From Endothia cerciana (lineage: Eukaryota > Ascomycota > Sordariomycetes > Diaporthales > Cryphonectriaceae), in the NCBI GenBank assembly GCA_026119935.1, contig JALRMH010000084.1:1-64000 (forward strand): a stretch of DNA of 64,000 nt, given 5' to 3'. Within the stretch, counting starts at the first letter, position 1, and every line of letters starts with the position of its first letter. The notes beneath the pieces are model-generated. The model searched no databases. It was not told the origin of the DNA and saw nothing but the letters and a program-made list of their open reading frames with translations. Made by a program: the position numbers and the translations under genes. Of the stretch, positions 35,127-46,081 are shown piece by piece.

Positions 35127-37364
35127 ATGAGCACCTTCGGGGGTTCTGGGGCCGGAAATGGTGAGGGGGCCAGGAATGTGCCCGGGGAGGATGACTACAT
35201 ACGGTGGCCCTGTCTTCCGCCAGGAGGCCCCTTGAACCGCTGGTCTCATGCTATCACCAGGGAACATGACTTCCCCGCCGCCAAGGTCAGTCAGTGACAG
35301 AACCACCGGTTCTTGCCTCGGCTGAGGCCGGAATCCACTGTCCAGGAGAACTTCTCTTCCCACAGGCACGGTAGTGCTGTGAGCCCCGGGGCCCCTTGAT
35401 AATTCCTGGCTGAATAGAGTCCCGGGCCTGACATCCAAATAGGCCATGCTGTATGCCGCCGGAGTTCCGGACCAGAAGGCCATGGAGAATGCTCCTCAGG
35501 TGGGCATCGCAACGGTCTGGTGGGAAGGCAATCCTTGCAAGCACGTATATGCCCAGGACAAATTGCCATGACTTAATAGCTTACATGTTGACGACAGCAC
35601 CCACCGTAAGCAGACCCGGCTGCCCGATCTGAGACATGACCAGTGTTGTATTGGGGGGTGGATGACACCGTGAGGGCAAGGGCGTGATGAGCTGACGGTC
35701 AGCAGTGATGGACCTGGGCAAGATCGCCAAGAGGTCCGTCGAGAAGCAGAACATGCTAGCCTGGCAGTTCAACACCATCGGGGTCAGCGACGGGATCACG
35801 ATGGGCAGCGACGGTGAGTCCGCTCCGCGGTATCCCTCCGTCACGACACGCGGCCCCCCGCTGAACCACGACCCTAGCAATGCGCTACTCCCTTCAGTCT
35901 CGCGAGATCATAGCCGACTCCATCGAGTCCGTGACCTGTGCCCAGCGCCATGACGCCAACATCTCGATCCCGGGATGCGACAAGAACATGCCGGGTGTGG
36001 TCATGGCCGCGGCCCGGCACAACCGGCCCTTTATCATGATCTACGGCGGGGCGATCCGCAAGGGCCACAGCGCCCTCCTCGACTCCGAGGTCAACATCTC
36101 GACCTGTCTCGAGGCGCGCGGCGCCTACACCTACGGGAGGCTGGAGGCCAAGGGTCCCAAGGCGAACGGTGAGGCCGCCACGCCGGCGGACGTGCTGGAG
36201 GACCTGGAACTGCACTCGTGTCCCACCGCGGGCGCCTGTGGCGGTATGTATACGGCGAACACGATGGCGACGGCGATTGAGGCGATGGGGCTGAGCCTGC
36301 CGGGCAGCAGCTCGTATCCTGCCACCTCGCCCGAGAAGGCTAGAGAGTGCGAGAGGGCGGCCGAGGCGATCAAGGTTGTGATGGAGAAGGACATCCGCCC
36401 GCGAGACCTGCTGACCCGAGCGGCATTCGAGAATGCCCTGGTGCTGACCATGGCGCTGGGTGGAAGCACAAACGGTGTCCTGCACTTTCTGGCGATGGCC
36501 AACAGCGCCGACGTGCCGCTCACGCTGGACGACATCGACAGGACGAGCAACCGTGTCCCCTACCTCGCGGACCTGCAGCCAAGCGGGAAGCACATGATGG
36601 AGGACCTGTACCGCATAGGCGGCACACCTGGCGTGCTGAAGATGCTCATCGCCGCAGGCCTGATCGACGGGGGTCTCATGACCGTCACGGGCAGGACCCT
36701 CGCCGAGAACTGCGCCTCGTGGCCCTCGCTCGACCCAGGGCAAAAGATCATCCGGCCGCTGGACGACCCGATCAAGAAGACGGGCCACCTACGCGTGCTC
36801 CGGGGCAACCTCGCGCCGCACGGGGCTGTGGCCAAGATCACGGGCAAGGAGGGCCTGTCGTTCACCGGCAAGGCGAGGGTCTTTAATAAAGAGCATGAGC
36901 TGGACTCGGCGTTAAAGAGGGGCGATATCAAGGCGACTGACGGGAAGCTGGTCCTCATCGTACGGTACGAGGGCCCGCGGGGTGGCCCCGGGATGCCAGA
37001 GCAGCTGACGGCCAGCGCTGCCATCATCGGCGCGGGACTGAAGAACGTCGCACTCATAACCGATGGACGATATAGCGGCGCGAGTCATGGTTTCATCGTC
37101 GGCCATATATGTCCGGAGGCGGCGGTGGGGGGACCCATCGCGGTGCTAAGGGATGACGATGAGGTGCGGATTGACGCGACGGAGAATAGGATCGACGTGC
37201 TGAATGTGAGCGTCGAGGAGCTCAGGGAGAGGAAGAGGAGCTGGAAGCCGCCCGTCACAAAACCGCTCAGGGGTACGCTGGCCAAGTACGCGAGACTCGT
37301 CGGTGATGCGAGCCACGGGGCGGTGACGGATCTGGCTGAGCCATCAGGCAGTACGGAGTGGTGA
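35127..37364 (+). CDS. Dihydroxyacid dehydratase (IlvD/Edd family) paralogue
   Basis: Fe-S enzyme that dehydrates 2,3-dihydroxy-isovalerate in valine/leucine/isoleucine synthesis. Exons: 35127-35285, 35443 to about 35536/35544, about 35703-35813, 35878-37364, about 616 residues. Signatures: YAAGVPDQKAMENAPQVGIA, FNTIGVSDGITMG, SIPGCDKNMPG and GACGGMYTANTM, the last two with cluster cysteines. One junction is problematic. The frame through VWWEGNPCKH ends at donor GTATAT in phase 0, while the next exon (VMDLGKIAKRS) needs phase 1. A GC-AG donor (CCTT|GCAAGC) restores frame but removes the NPC cysteine, normally a cluster ligand. No mitochondrial presequence is visible at the N-terminus (MSTFGGSGAGNGEGAR), unlike canonical Ilv3, so this may be a cytosolic paralogue or its first exon is missed. 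Confidence 0.85.
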
Positions 37365-38118
37365 TTTCAGAGACTGTTTGGGTCGGGCCTGGCCGGCGTG
37401 AGCTCCAAGAGCGGTCAGTACCGGATTCTTAACAGGTAGCAGGAAAAGTCTTGTTAGTCGAGCCTTCAGTATGCGTGTCCGTCTGGGACCGTGTCGCGGC
37501 CGGACGTGGCATTTCCTCAGCCTCTGGTGCTCAGATCTATGCCGAGAGCTCAGCAAGCGCAGGAAGTCTCATAGCCGCTTCCAAGCCTGAGGCTGTCGGG
37601 TCTTGACGTTGTAATTTTGATTTTTTTTTGATTTTTTTTTTTGATTAGATATGTGGTATCGTGTAGTAAACAAAGGACAGGTCGCAGCGTCGTGCGCAGA
37701 GGAAATATCGCCTCCCTAGCGTGCGCAGCAGCGGCGATCCCGTTTGACCGACGCCCGATCTGATCTACTCTACCGGTCCCCCTATGCCAAATGAGATGCG
37801 GATGGTTTTGTGATTTCGTAAACGCCTGTTACATTCGTGTGGAAGTGGTAATGCCACTAAGACGACGTGTGCGCGATAGGCAACCCGACACCGTGGACGC
37901 AGACCGGCGCATATACTACAGCATCGCGGCTCTCTGCGACATATATGCAGCCCAAGAGACACAATCCGACATGCATCGTGATGTAGATACCCCAGGCCCG
38001 CCCTTGATTGCACTTTCCATTCGCCAATCCGCCCAACTTCCAAGCCTGAGAACTCCTCGTCGTGACCGTTTCGTCGTGTTCTAGGTTGAAGATGCAGGCG
38101 TCCTCCTCATGATATTCG
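37365..38118. other. Convergent intergenic region
   Basis: About 750 bases between two 3' ends, with T-runs at 37621-37643 that may belong to a 3' UTR. No gene seen. Confidence 0.5.
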
Positions 38119-39905
38119 TTATGGGCTGGCCCATCCGCCAGCAACGTCGACCCACTCCGCCAGACAGCTACCCTCCTTGCCCTCGACGTCGACGATATCA
38201 GTGTCACATCGGCATCGGCATCCCACACCGTTCTCCTTTGGAGGATCCCAGTGCTCCCAGTAATCATCCTCCTCGAATCGCTTCTTTTCGTCCAGGGTCG
38301 TCTTCTCGAGATATGGCTCGCGGGGGAGCTGCCTTCCGAGGGGCGCGTTCGCGGGACAGTGCTGAATGGTGGTGTGTCGGTATCCAAAGTCACGGAAGTA
38401 GTGAATATCGCGAGGGGAAAGGAGGGCACCGGCGGCAAGAGAGTGGATGGGCGCATCACCCCACTGACAGGAACGATTAGCAACCAAGGGGGATATCGTG
38501 GGACGGACGACATTCGGGAAATAGCGTACCCTTTCCATCCAGAAACCACCGCTCCGGTCCATCATCTCGAAGAAGTCCTCGTACTCCTTGCTCCTGAAGA
38601 AGCTCAGACGAGCAATCTCGAAGTTGGACCAGAAGTGACACATGTTGTAACTCTCCCCCTCCATAGCCTCGGGGTCGATCTCAGGGAGGCCGTTGCGGCC
38701 GGGCTCGGAGCGCAGGATCTCCTCCGGCAGCGGCGGTGCTTCCAGGTCTGCGGCGGGGTCCTTCTGCTCAGGCTCGGGCTTGGGCTCGGTGAACATCTCC
38801 CACAAGCCCTTGGATGTCAGGTTGTTCATGCGCTTGTAAGCGGACGCGTAACGCCAGATGTTGGGGACGGTCTCCCGGAGCTCCTTGACAGCAATCGTGA
38901 AGCCGTAGGTCTTGTTGTTCTCGATCATGGCCAGGAAGGGATCACTGCGGACGGCACTTGTCAGATATAGGACAGCACGCGGCCAGTGGGAGCGGGGCAG
39001 ACATACTAGGTGATATCACAGAAGTACTTGATCTCGGGCTCGAGGCGCCAGTACCACTCGTACTTGGCGAGCAGGGGGTGCTTGTAGAAAAAGCTGGCGG
39101 GACTGTCAGTAGCCGTCTGGTCGCTGGTGCTGTGCCTCCCGCAGCGCGGGCCAAGCCGGACTTACCCAGAATAGAACCTGCACATGGCATGGTAACTCTC
39201 CAGACCACCGTACATGACAGCGGCATCGCCCTGCTTCGCGATGCCCTCCTTGGCGACCTTTGGATCGATCCAGTCGGGGAAGCCCCACATGTCGGGACCA
39301 ACCTTGCCGAACTCGACGGGCGCAGACGTGTAGTTCTTGACGGTGTCCTTGAAGGTCTGGTTGAAGTCCCCATCGTTCAGGAACACGTATGGGTAGTGGT
39401 ACCACCGATTGAAGTGGCGCTCGATGGACTTGATGGACTGGATGACGCCGTCCAACTCCTTGTTCCTGGCCAGGACGACGAAGGCGCCGTTGGCGCGGGG
39501 CTTGGAGGTATCGGGCTCGAGACAGCCCTCGACGAAGGTTTTGTCATATTTTTCGCTGATTTTCCTGTTGGGGTCAGTACCCGGGCCGGACACGTGCGTT
39601 GAGCTTGAGGCCTCTTACCTTATGGCCGGAGGAGCACCGGCGGGCATGAGTATCCTGCCTGGAGAGTTCGGATGCCTCACGAACAGGATGAGGATGAGGA
39701 TGACGACAATGAGGGGGAATAGTATGACCACACCGAGCGGTATGGAGATGGTAGAGTTCCCCCTGAGGCGCAGTGGCCTGCGGAAGAATGCCAGGCGTGA
39801 CCACAGGCGTCCTGATCTTGTCCTCGGCTTGTGAAGCTTCTCATCTGCTGTAGGGAGCTGCGGAGGACCCGTCAGGGCCTTGCCCGCCCGACGGATCAGA
39901 TCCAT
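38119..39905 (-). CDS. KTR/KRE2-type alpha-1,2-mannosyltransferase (GT15)
   Basis: Golgi type II membrane enzyme that transfers mannose from GDP-mannose onto O- and N-glycans. Four exons in phase: 39905-39619, 39564-39166, 39093-39007, 38944-38119; 532 residues. A short basic cytosolic tail (RLRGN) precedes one membrane segment at about 54-76. The catalytic domain begins at GAFVVLARNKELDGVIQSI. Family hallmarks: RFYSG|FFYKHPLLAKYEWYW, LEPEIKYFCDIT|YDPFLA, and YNMCHFWSNFEI, which contains the Glu region regarded as catalytic in Kre2. WGDAPIHSLAA and FGYRHTTIQHCP follow. An insertion rich in Pro/Glu (EPKPEPEQKDPAADLEAPPL) splits the domain, and a C-terminal Cys cluster (GVGCRCRCD) ends it; both features suggest the Ktr4-like filamentous subgroup. 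Every intron is GT-AG. Confidence 0.95.
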
Positions 39906-40854
39906 GCCGTACAGTATGGGAGTGTAGTCGAGGGGCGCGTGGTGGCTCGGATGGTCGGACGCGCCGACAGGATATTATCGGCGAGAGGCTGTTGGCGAGG
40001 CAGGATTTTTGGTTCCGGAGGGAGGAGATTCTCGACGGGAGATGGTGCTATAGCCGCTGACGATGTGGAGGACGAGGATCGACACGAAACAAGAGCCAGT
40101 CCGCCCCGGCCCGTTGCCCCTGATTTCTCTCGCGGCCGAAGCCGAAACCGTCAGTGGTGGCGACAGTCTTGGGCCGCGTGCGCGTTGTGGACGCAGATTG
40201 ACGAGCGGCAAAGGGGAAAAAACAGCTCTCCTCCCCGGTGGACCTAACGGTGCCCGTGTCGATCTTATTGACGTCGAGCAGACGTCGGTGATGGTAGAGT
40301 TTGGCGCAGGTGCGACCTGGACCGAGCCACGGACCGAGCCACGGGACGGCGGCCTGTCAGAAGCAGAGCAGAGCAAAAGGCTGAAGGCGCTGACGATGAG
40401 TGACTGCTTAGGGACAGCTTGGTCAGTTCGCCAAGGCGCAGGAGAGACGACGGATTGCCTGGTGTATGTATGATGCCGCAAAGGTTAGAGATACCTCTGG
40501 TTAATTTCTTCTTTTTCTTTTCTTTTTCCTGTCCTTTCTTTTGTTTTGTTTTGTTTTGTTTTGTTCTGGTTGTTGTTTTTTTAATGAAAAAATTAAAACA
40601 ATTTTTTCCCCCCCCCCTCCTTCTTCTTCTCTTGGCAGATGGTGGTGGGCAACAGCAAATTGCGACTCTGGCCACGCTCGATCGACAGTGACGGACGGGG
40701 CCTTGAGCGTTGAGGTCAATGGCGACGCCGGCGCCGGTCGTCGATGATGGTGATGCTATAGGCAGCAACACCGATGAGACTCATGGAGATTGGCCACCTC
40801 ACCTGAACACGAAGAGGAGTCGGTGTTGGGCCGCAGCGTGGTGGGAGGCGTCGT

Positions 40855-40892
40855 GTCGTGTCGTGTCGTGTCGTGTCGTGTCGAGTCGAGTC
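40855..40892. repeat. GTCGT pentanucleotide array
   Basis: About five perfect TCGTG units followed by TCGAG variants. Confidence 0.85.
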
Positions 40893-41652
40893 GAACCGAC
40901 AGGCTTAGACGGGAAGATAACCGCCCAGTCGAGATAGGAGACTTGGCCTGGCAGGGTTTCCCCGTCTGGGCCGTCCGTCGCTTGTCGCTGGTACTATACT
41001 ATAGTAGCTGGGAGCTTGCCCCAGGCGCCTGGGGCCACCGCGCAACACAGCATACAGCGTAGGCGAGACCCAATGGAGGGAGGGTCTGGTACCACGGCGG
41101 GTGTGTGAATGCTAATGCTGACATCTAGGCCCTGTAGTGGGTATTCATTGGCCGCTGGGTGCCACGTTAGAAGCCTACGCCCCCCGGGCCCGGCCCCCTG
41201 TACCCTACAGTAGTAGTACCTGTCTGGCGGTATGGGCAGTACAGGGCCACGAGAGCGTCCCCTAATCTTCCCTGATGCTTCCGTGTTTTCTATGCAGGCA
41301 GGCTTCATGGCCCTGTCCCCGTCCACGCATTCGAAATCCTCCCCCTTTTCACCCCATCTTCAGCTAATACATAGTAGTACTGACTTAAGGTCATGAACAT
41401 GGTACAGTACCATAGTGTATACCCTTATACCCTGTACGCACGGGACCAAGACTGCGCAGGATCACCAAGACACGAGCCACCAAAAGACCGCTGGCTGTCT
41501 CTAGAAGTTCCACACGAGGCCAACGTTGGGTGTACCCGCACCCGTGATACCTGGAATTGTGGAAGCCTGGATGCTGGACATAAAGCAGGAGGACCGCTGC
41601 AGCATCCCCCCTCCCTCCCTCTCCCTTCTCTGTCTGTGTGTATATGGAGGTG

Positions 41653-41691
41653 GAGGGAGGGAGGGAGGGAGGGAGGGAGGGAGGGAGGGAG
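41653..41691. repeat. (GGGA)n tetranucleotide repeat
   Basis: About nine GGGA units, purine-only on the plus strand. Confidence 0.9.
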
Positions 41692-43413
41692 AGGGCATGG
41701 CACTGCGCTCCCCAGGCTGTGTGTTGGTCTGTCTGCGCCGCATTGCGGACCACTAACTACTACCACGCCCGTATTCACTTATCCTCCTGCGCGCCCGCCA
41801 CCTTCTCCGGTCTTACCCTGGCGCGTCCTGGGATGGGAAGGACGGAGTGCGCCCAAGATACGGAGGACAAGGGCCATACTCACCATTCCGCCGGGCCATG
41901 CAGACGTAGGGCACCACCTGTACCGGGTACACATTTGCCACCATGCGGTCTTCACTGATGTCCTACCGCTGACGATATGGGGTGCGGAATACGGACGACT
42001 GAACCACGATCGACACGTGCTATGGTACCAGGGCGCAGAGGGGGACAGGCAGCCCGGTCTGTCCGGCAGCCGTTGCCATTGAGGGCCAGGGCAAGGCAAC
42101 CCGAGGCCCGTCCCGCAGTGCTGTCCTTCGATGATAGCCCACGGAGTCGGCAAGGTATACGATAGGCCAGGTGGGAAGGCGAGGGGCGCGACCACCGCCC
42201 CGTCACCCTGTGCTGGGCTACTCAATGTAATTGCCCGCGCCGGTCTGGGATGGGCAGGATCAGGCTCATCTCGGCGGTTACCGCTCAGAGATCTCTTCCG
42301 GGCGACCATACCCCGTACGGTCAGCTCCCTACTGCGTACTGTGGCACGGAGAGTCCTCGACCGCAGGAGGAGTAAGATTGGGCAGCGCTTACTACGGAAC
42401 TATAGAGGTTGCTAATGGGCCACCCGCGGCCCAGGTACGGTCCTGCCAGGCAGACAAGATGTCCTGATGTTCCTATCTATTAATAACACCACAGCAACCC
42501 GCCCGCATGGAGACTCGCAAGTCCACGTCTGTCATTTCGCAGGATCTCGACGATCAGAGATCAGGGCCACCTCGCGGGTCAACGGCGAGCATGTGGATCC
42601 ATCGCCCGCGGGGCCCAAAATTAGAACAGGTCGAGACCCGGAGGGCCCACCTCAGGTGCAGCATTTGGCTCGCGCGCTGTTTCCTCTCGCCGTCCCCTCT
42701 GCAGGTCCGTTGGCTGGATGCCCTCGCGTGAGATCTGCGGAGCGGCCGGCCTGCGCCTCCATCCCCCTCCTTCGGGACGAGCAGAGCCTTCGCGCTTGGC
42801 TCTGCTGTGGATGCAGCGCGGACCGCCGGCTCTGCCTTCTGCCCGGCTTCGCTCCACGCGAATTACTGCGCAGGGCCGAAACAAGCACCAGGCATCTCCT
42901 GCAGCACGTCAAGGCACCAGAGGCAGAGTGATCCATGTTTCACATCTCACCCTCTCCCGCGTTTCTGCGCCCACACACCCCTGTCCCGCTCGAGCCCACC
43001 CGCCATCGACATCCTCCTTTTGGTAATAGGCTCTGCTCCTTTGTGTCGGGTCTGTGATCGCACGGTCGTGATATTACCCCATGATTCATCTCGCTGCTTG
43101 GGTTCGGAGCTTATGGAGTACAGTAATATACATACTCAGGCGTGACCCCCTCCGTCCGTCCTGACCCTTCGGTGCTTCGTCCCTCCTGAGTTCTCTCAAA
43201 TTGTTTGTTGTTGTTTTAATAAAGAAGAGAGAAGAAGAAAAAACCACCAACCAAGAACTGGCGATCCGATAGTTCAACCCCCCCCCCCGCCAAGCATCAG
43301 ATCAGATATCGCGAGAATCATTCATTGCCAACAATTGTTTATTTATTTTTTTGGGGGGTGAAAGAATAGAATTTGGGTTTTCAGCTCGCTACTCCTGCTA
43401 TAACCACCTAGCC

Positions 43414-44016
43414 ATGGAGTGTATATCACCCTCACACGTCCCCATAATCGTCCAATCCGGCCCTGGGCAGGATTGGGCCAGACAACACATCCTCGGCGAG
43501 AAGCTCCGCCTGGATCGGGCAAAGCAGCCGGGTCCCTCCATGACACGTGCTGGACTCAACATGAAGACCTGGTCGAGTCGACAGAGCAACACTGGCCGCC
43601 GTGCGATGCTACATATACCGGGCACACAGCCGCCGGCGCGTGTCGAGAAGCACGCCGCCCTGAGGACCCCGATGAAAAGCACCAAGTCGACAAAGGAGTG
43701 GGAGGGCCTGTTGAGGTCGTCCATCAGCAGCTTGCAGGGGCGCTATGCGAGGATGGAGCCACCTGCACCCCAGAGAGGTCAGGGTCTTGGGGACCGGCTC
43801 GCCAAACCAGACCTGGCCGGCCTGGGTCGTACGGAGATGGTCTCCAGGGCTCTACAGGCTGCCGTCGGCTGTGCACTACTCTCAGGCCGACAAGACCTCT
43901 ATGAGGGAGACTCGAGCGGAACAGAGGACTCGTACGGTTCCGAGGACGCACCGGCGACGCCTGACACGATCCGAACGGGCGAGGATGCGAATATCGACCC
44001 AAGGTTGTTCGGGTGA
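43414..44016 (+). CDS. Hypothetical protein
   Basis: Single-exon frame of 200 residues with GC-rich third positions, which is why I call it. It starts MECISPSHVPIIVQSGPGQD, has a basic middle (MKSTKSTKEWEGLLRSSISS) that may form a helix, and an acidic Ser/Asp/Glu-rich end with SGTEDSYGSEDAP, closing at NIDPRLFG. I recognise no domain, signal peptide or membrane segment. The open frame extends upstream to 43351, but that part (MGGERIEFG) overlaps a T-rich leader, so the internal ATG was preferred. It could also be a chance ORF. Confidence 0.45.
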   Translation: MECISPSHVPIIVQSGPGQDWARQHILGEKLRLDRAKQPGPSMTRAGLNMKTWSSRQSNTGRRAMLHIPGTQPPARVEKHAALRTPMKSTKSTKEWEGLLRSSISSLQGRYARMEPPAPQRGQGLGDRLAKPDLAGLGRTEMVSRALQAAVGCALLSGRQDLYEGDSSGTEDSYGSEDAPATPDTIRTGEDANIDPRLFG

Positions 44017-44691
44017 GCGCTTCTGGCGCAGCTCTGCACACCAGCGAGGGACCACTCCCCGCCACCCGGTCCACCATGATAATCGTGAACGACGCCGTGG
44101 TAGTGAGATGCTCAGGCTACCTCCAGCCAGGGTCCCCGCGACAGCACACAGCCCCCGCCGGCGCGCGGGGGTCGAGATGCACATGGCGGAACAGGGAAAC
44201 TCATCATCTCGAACCGAGTCACTGCATCGAGCAGTACCGAATCAAGGATGAAAGCAGTCCACGGGATCAGCGTTCAGACAGATCGTGGGCCGCCTGATCG
44301 AGCGCGAGGAGGCAAGCGGATGGCGGAACGGCGCGAGTGGTCTGAAAAGTATCTGGTCTGATGAAGGAGAAAAGAATAGATGATACCCTCCCTCCCTCAA
44401 GGGAACCATAGGTGTTGAATATACCTGGTCACACCTCAGGTCCTATCAAGTCCAGATAGCACCACCTTGGGGCCCTCTCTCGTGATTGAATCTCCGCTTC
44501 GGCCAGGCACGCCGAGACCATCAGGCTGCGTGGCCTTCTCAGGGAAGTGCCAAGGCTTCCTTCCCGGCCGAGAGCTTGTAGGCACTGGCGTGTCCCGTCC
44601 TCGCCTCGCGGTCCCGGAGACGTGCTTGCAGCATAGCCAAGCGCGGTGCTACCCACAGGAGTATTGGACTATAGGCCTGCGCATGGCAGCC
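44017..44691. other. Intergenic region
   Basis: About 670 bases between convergent genes. Short antisense frames are shadows of the hypothetical ORF. Nothing else seen. Confidence 0.4.
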
Positions 44692-45294
44692 TCAGTCCCC
44701 ATCATCATCATCATCATCATCATCGCCGAAGCTCAACTTGATCTTCTTGGCCTTCCTCTTGACCTTTTCTAGTCCCTTGCCCTTGTCGTCAGACTTCTTC
44801 GCCACGGCGCCAGAGTCACCCCCTGCGGAGGCTTGTCCGTCCTTGGATGAAACAACGTCCTCGCGCTCATCCTCGGCATCGGCGCCAATAACCTTGCCCG
44901 CTTTTCGCTTCTTGGACCCTCCAAAGACGGCTTTTGCCTTGTCCTCCTCCTCCTCCTCCTTCTTCTCCTCCTTGTCCTCATCCGCCTGCCTTTCTACATC
45001 CTCCTCCCCATCCCGGTCGCGATCTCCTCCTCGGCCATCATTCCCTTTCCCACCGGTGACCGTCCCATCAATGCCTACCTTGACCCCCGACACAACATTC
45101 CCGTCTTCGTCGACGATCACAGGCGCATCTTCAGCCTCCTCGCTCGCGGACCGCGGCTTGGCTGCTCTCCGGCGGGAGGCGAGGATGGGGTCGGGCGAGT
45201 CTGCGTCGGCGGCGTGCTGGCCCTTGAGGCGGGCGAGGAAGGGTGGGAGGGACTGGTCGTAGTGCAGGTTCTTGCCGGTGATCTTCTGGGACAT
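44692..45294 (-). CDS. DUF4604-type conserved protein
   Basis: Single-exon protein of 200 residues. The N-terminus MSQKITGKNLHYDQSLPPFL followed by ARLKGQ is the conserved DUF4604 signature shared from fungi to animals. The rest is low complexity, with alternating acidic (KEEKKEEEEEDK) and basic (GGSKKRKAGK, KVKRKAKKIKLSFG) blocks and a C-terminal run of eight Asp. The molecular function is not known; nuclear localisation is suggested by the KKRK/KRKAKK clusters. The start is fixed by the conserved first residues; the longer upstream frame reads through poly-Lys and Pro codons from simple repeats and is unlikely to be translated. Confidence 0.88.
   Translation of the reverse strand: MSQKITGKNLHYDQSLPPFLARLKGQHAADADSPDPILASRRRAAKPRSASEEAEDAPVIVDEDGNVVSGVKVGIDGTVTGGKGNDGRGGDRDRDGEEDVERQADEDKEEKKEEEEEDKAKAVFGGSKKRKAGKVIGADAEDEREDVVSSKDGQASAGGDSGAVAKKSDDKGKGLEKVKRKAKKIKLSFGDDDDDDDDGD
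44700..44723. repeat. (ATC)8 coding for a C-terminal poly-Asp tail
   Basis: A perfect trinucleotide run within the 3' end of the DUF4604 gene; on the coding strand it reads GAT repeats encoding Asp. Confidence 0.9.
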
Positions 45295-45502
45295 GATTTG
45301 GTGCTGGAGACTGTTGTGCCGGGAGGGCTTGAAGGGAGCCCTGCGGGCTGCTGACGAGGGCCGGAGTCTAAGGTTGGCTGGTTGGTTGGTACGTGGTGTG
45401 TCAAGGCTGACCGGGTGCTCATCAAGGCGCCGCGACTGGAGTGCAATTGGATTGGAGCAGCCGGGGGGCGGTTCCGGGGGTCGGGCCTGGCCCCAGGCGG
45501 CG

Positions 45503-45505
<3 letters not shown>

Positions 45506-45536
<31 letters not shown>

Positions 45537-45557
45537 CTTCTTCTTCTTCTTCTTCTT
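45506..45557. repeat. Poly-T tract and (TTC)n
   Basis: About 28 T residues followed by six or seven TTC units. Confidence 0.9.
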
Positions 45558-46016
45558 CCTTGCCTCGGGAGGGGGGTGGACAGTGAACAGTGAACAGCGG
45601 GCAGAATACAGTACCTACCATGGTAGCGTGGTGCGGTGATGGCCCTGGCTGTGGAGGCCCTGGCGTGCCCCCGCGTGGCTGAACCCTCAAGCTACAGTAC
45701 CTTTGCACAGTACCTGGCTCGCCTAGGTACTACTATGTACTTACTAGGCGTGCCCAGGTACAGCACCCTCAACGCTGGAACTGCGGGACCCTGGCTGCAT
45801 CCTCGTCGGCGTCAACGGCACACGTCTGAACTCACTGCCCGCGTGCAAGATCTGATCGAGCGTGGTAGATCTCGGGGGCCCTTCTTGCTTGCGTCGAACA
45901 AAGGCCGGGACCCAGGCTGGGAGGACCTCCCGCGTCCCGGCGGCAGGACTCGGCGATGGGAATCGGATTGCTTCTATTCGAACCAACAACCTCTTACGAG
46001 TCCCCTATCTGATGCG

Positions 46017-46017
<1 letters not shown>

Positions 46018-46056
<39 letters not shown>
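46018..46056. repeat. (CT)n dinucleotide microsatellite
   Basis: About 18 CT units, located in the 3' flank of the aldo/keto reductase gene. Confidence 0.9.
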
Positions 46057-46061
<5 letters not shown>

Positions 46062-46081
46062 TTGTGATGTAAAGCCCACTT

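Larger units (their letters stand above)
39906..43413. other. Intergenic region with several simple repeats
   Basis: 3.5 kb without a supported gene. It includes T-rich (GTTTT)n and C/T runs at 40500-40630, the GTCGT pentamers at 40855-40892, GTAC-rich motifs at 41205-41420 and a GGGA repeat at 41653-41691. An ORF at 42467-42931 (+) has no recognisable content and I do not call it. The 5' part is the promoter of the mannosyltransferase gene. Confidence 0.45.
45295..46081. other. Promoter region of the DUF4604 gene, with poly-T and CT repeats
   Basis: Contains a T26-type run passing into (TTC)n at 45506-45557, a dense cluster of GTAC motifs (TAGGTACTACTATGTACTTA near 45725) and a (CT)n repeat at 46018-46056 just past the aldo/keto reductase stop codon. 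Confidence 0.5.

Noticed and set aside
35874..36788. Minus-strand ORF of 304 codons
   Set aside because: Antisense shadow of the dihydroxyacid dehydratase exon 4; Arg/His-rich composition and no motif.
42467..42931. Plus-strand ORF of 154 codons
   Set aside because: No recognisable domain, Cys/Arg/Ser-rich composition and overlapping open frames on the other strand; probably chance.
45950..46010. Minus-strand GGTTCGAAT resembling a tRNA T-loop
   Set aside because: The flanking bases do not pair into a T-stem and no acceptor or anticodon arm can be drawn.
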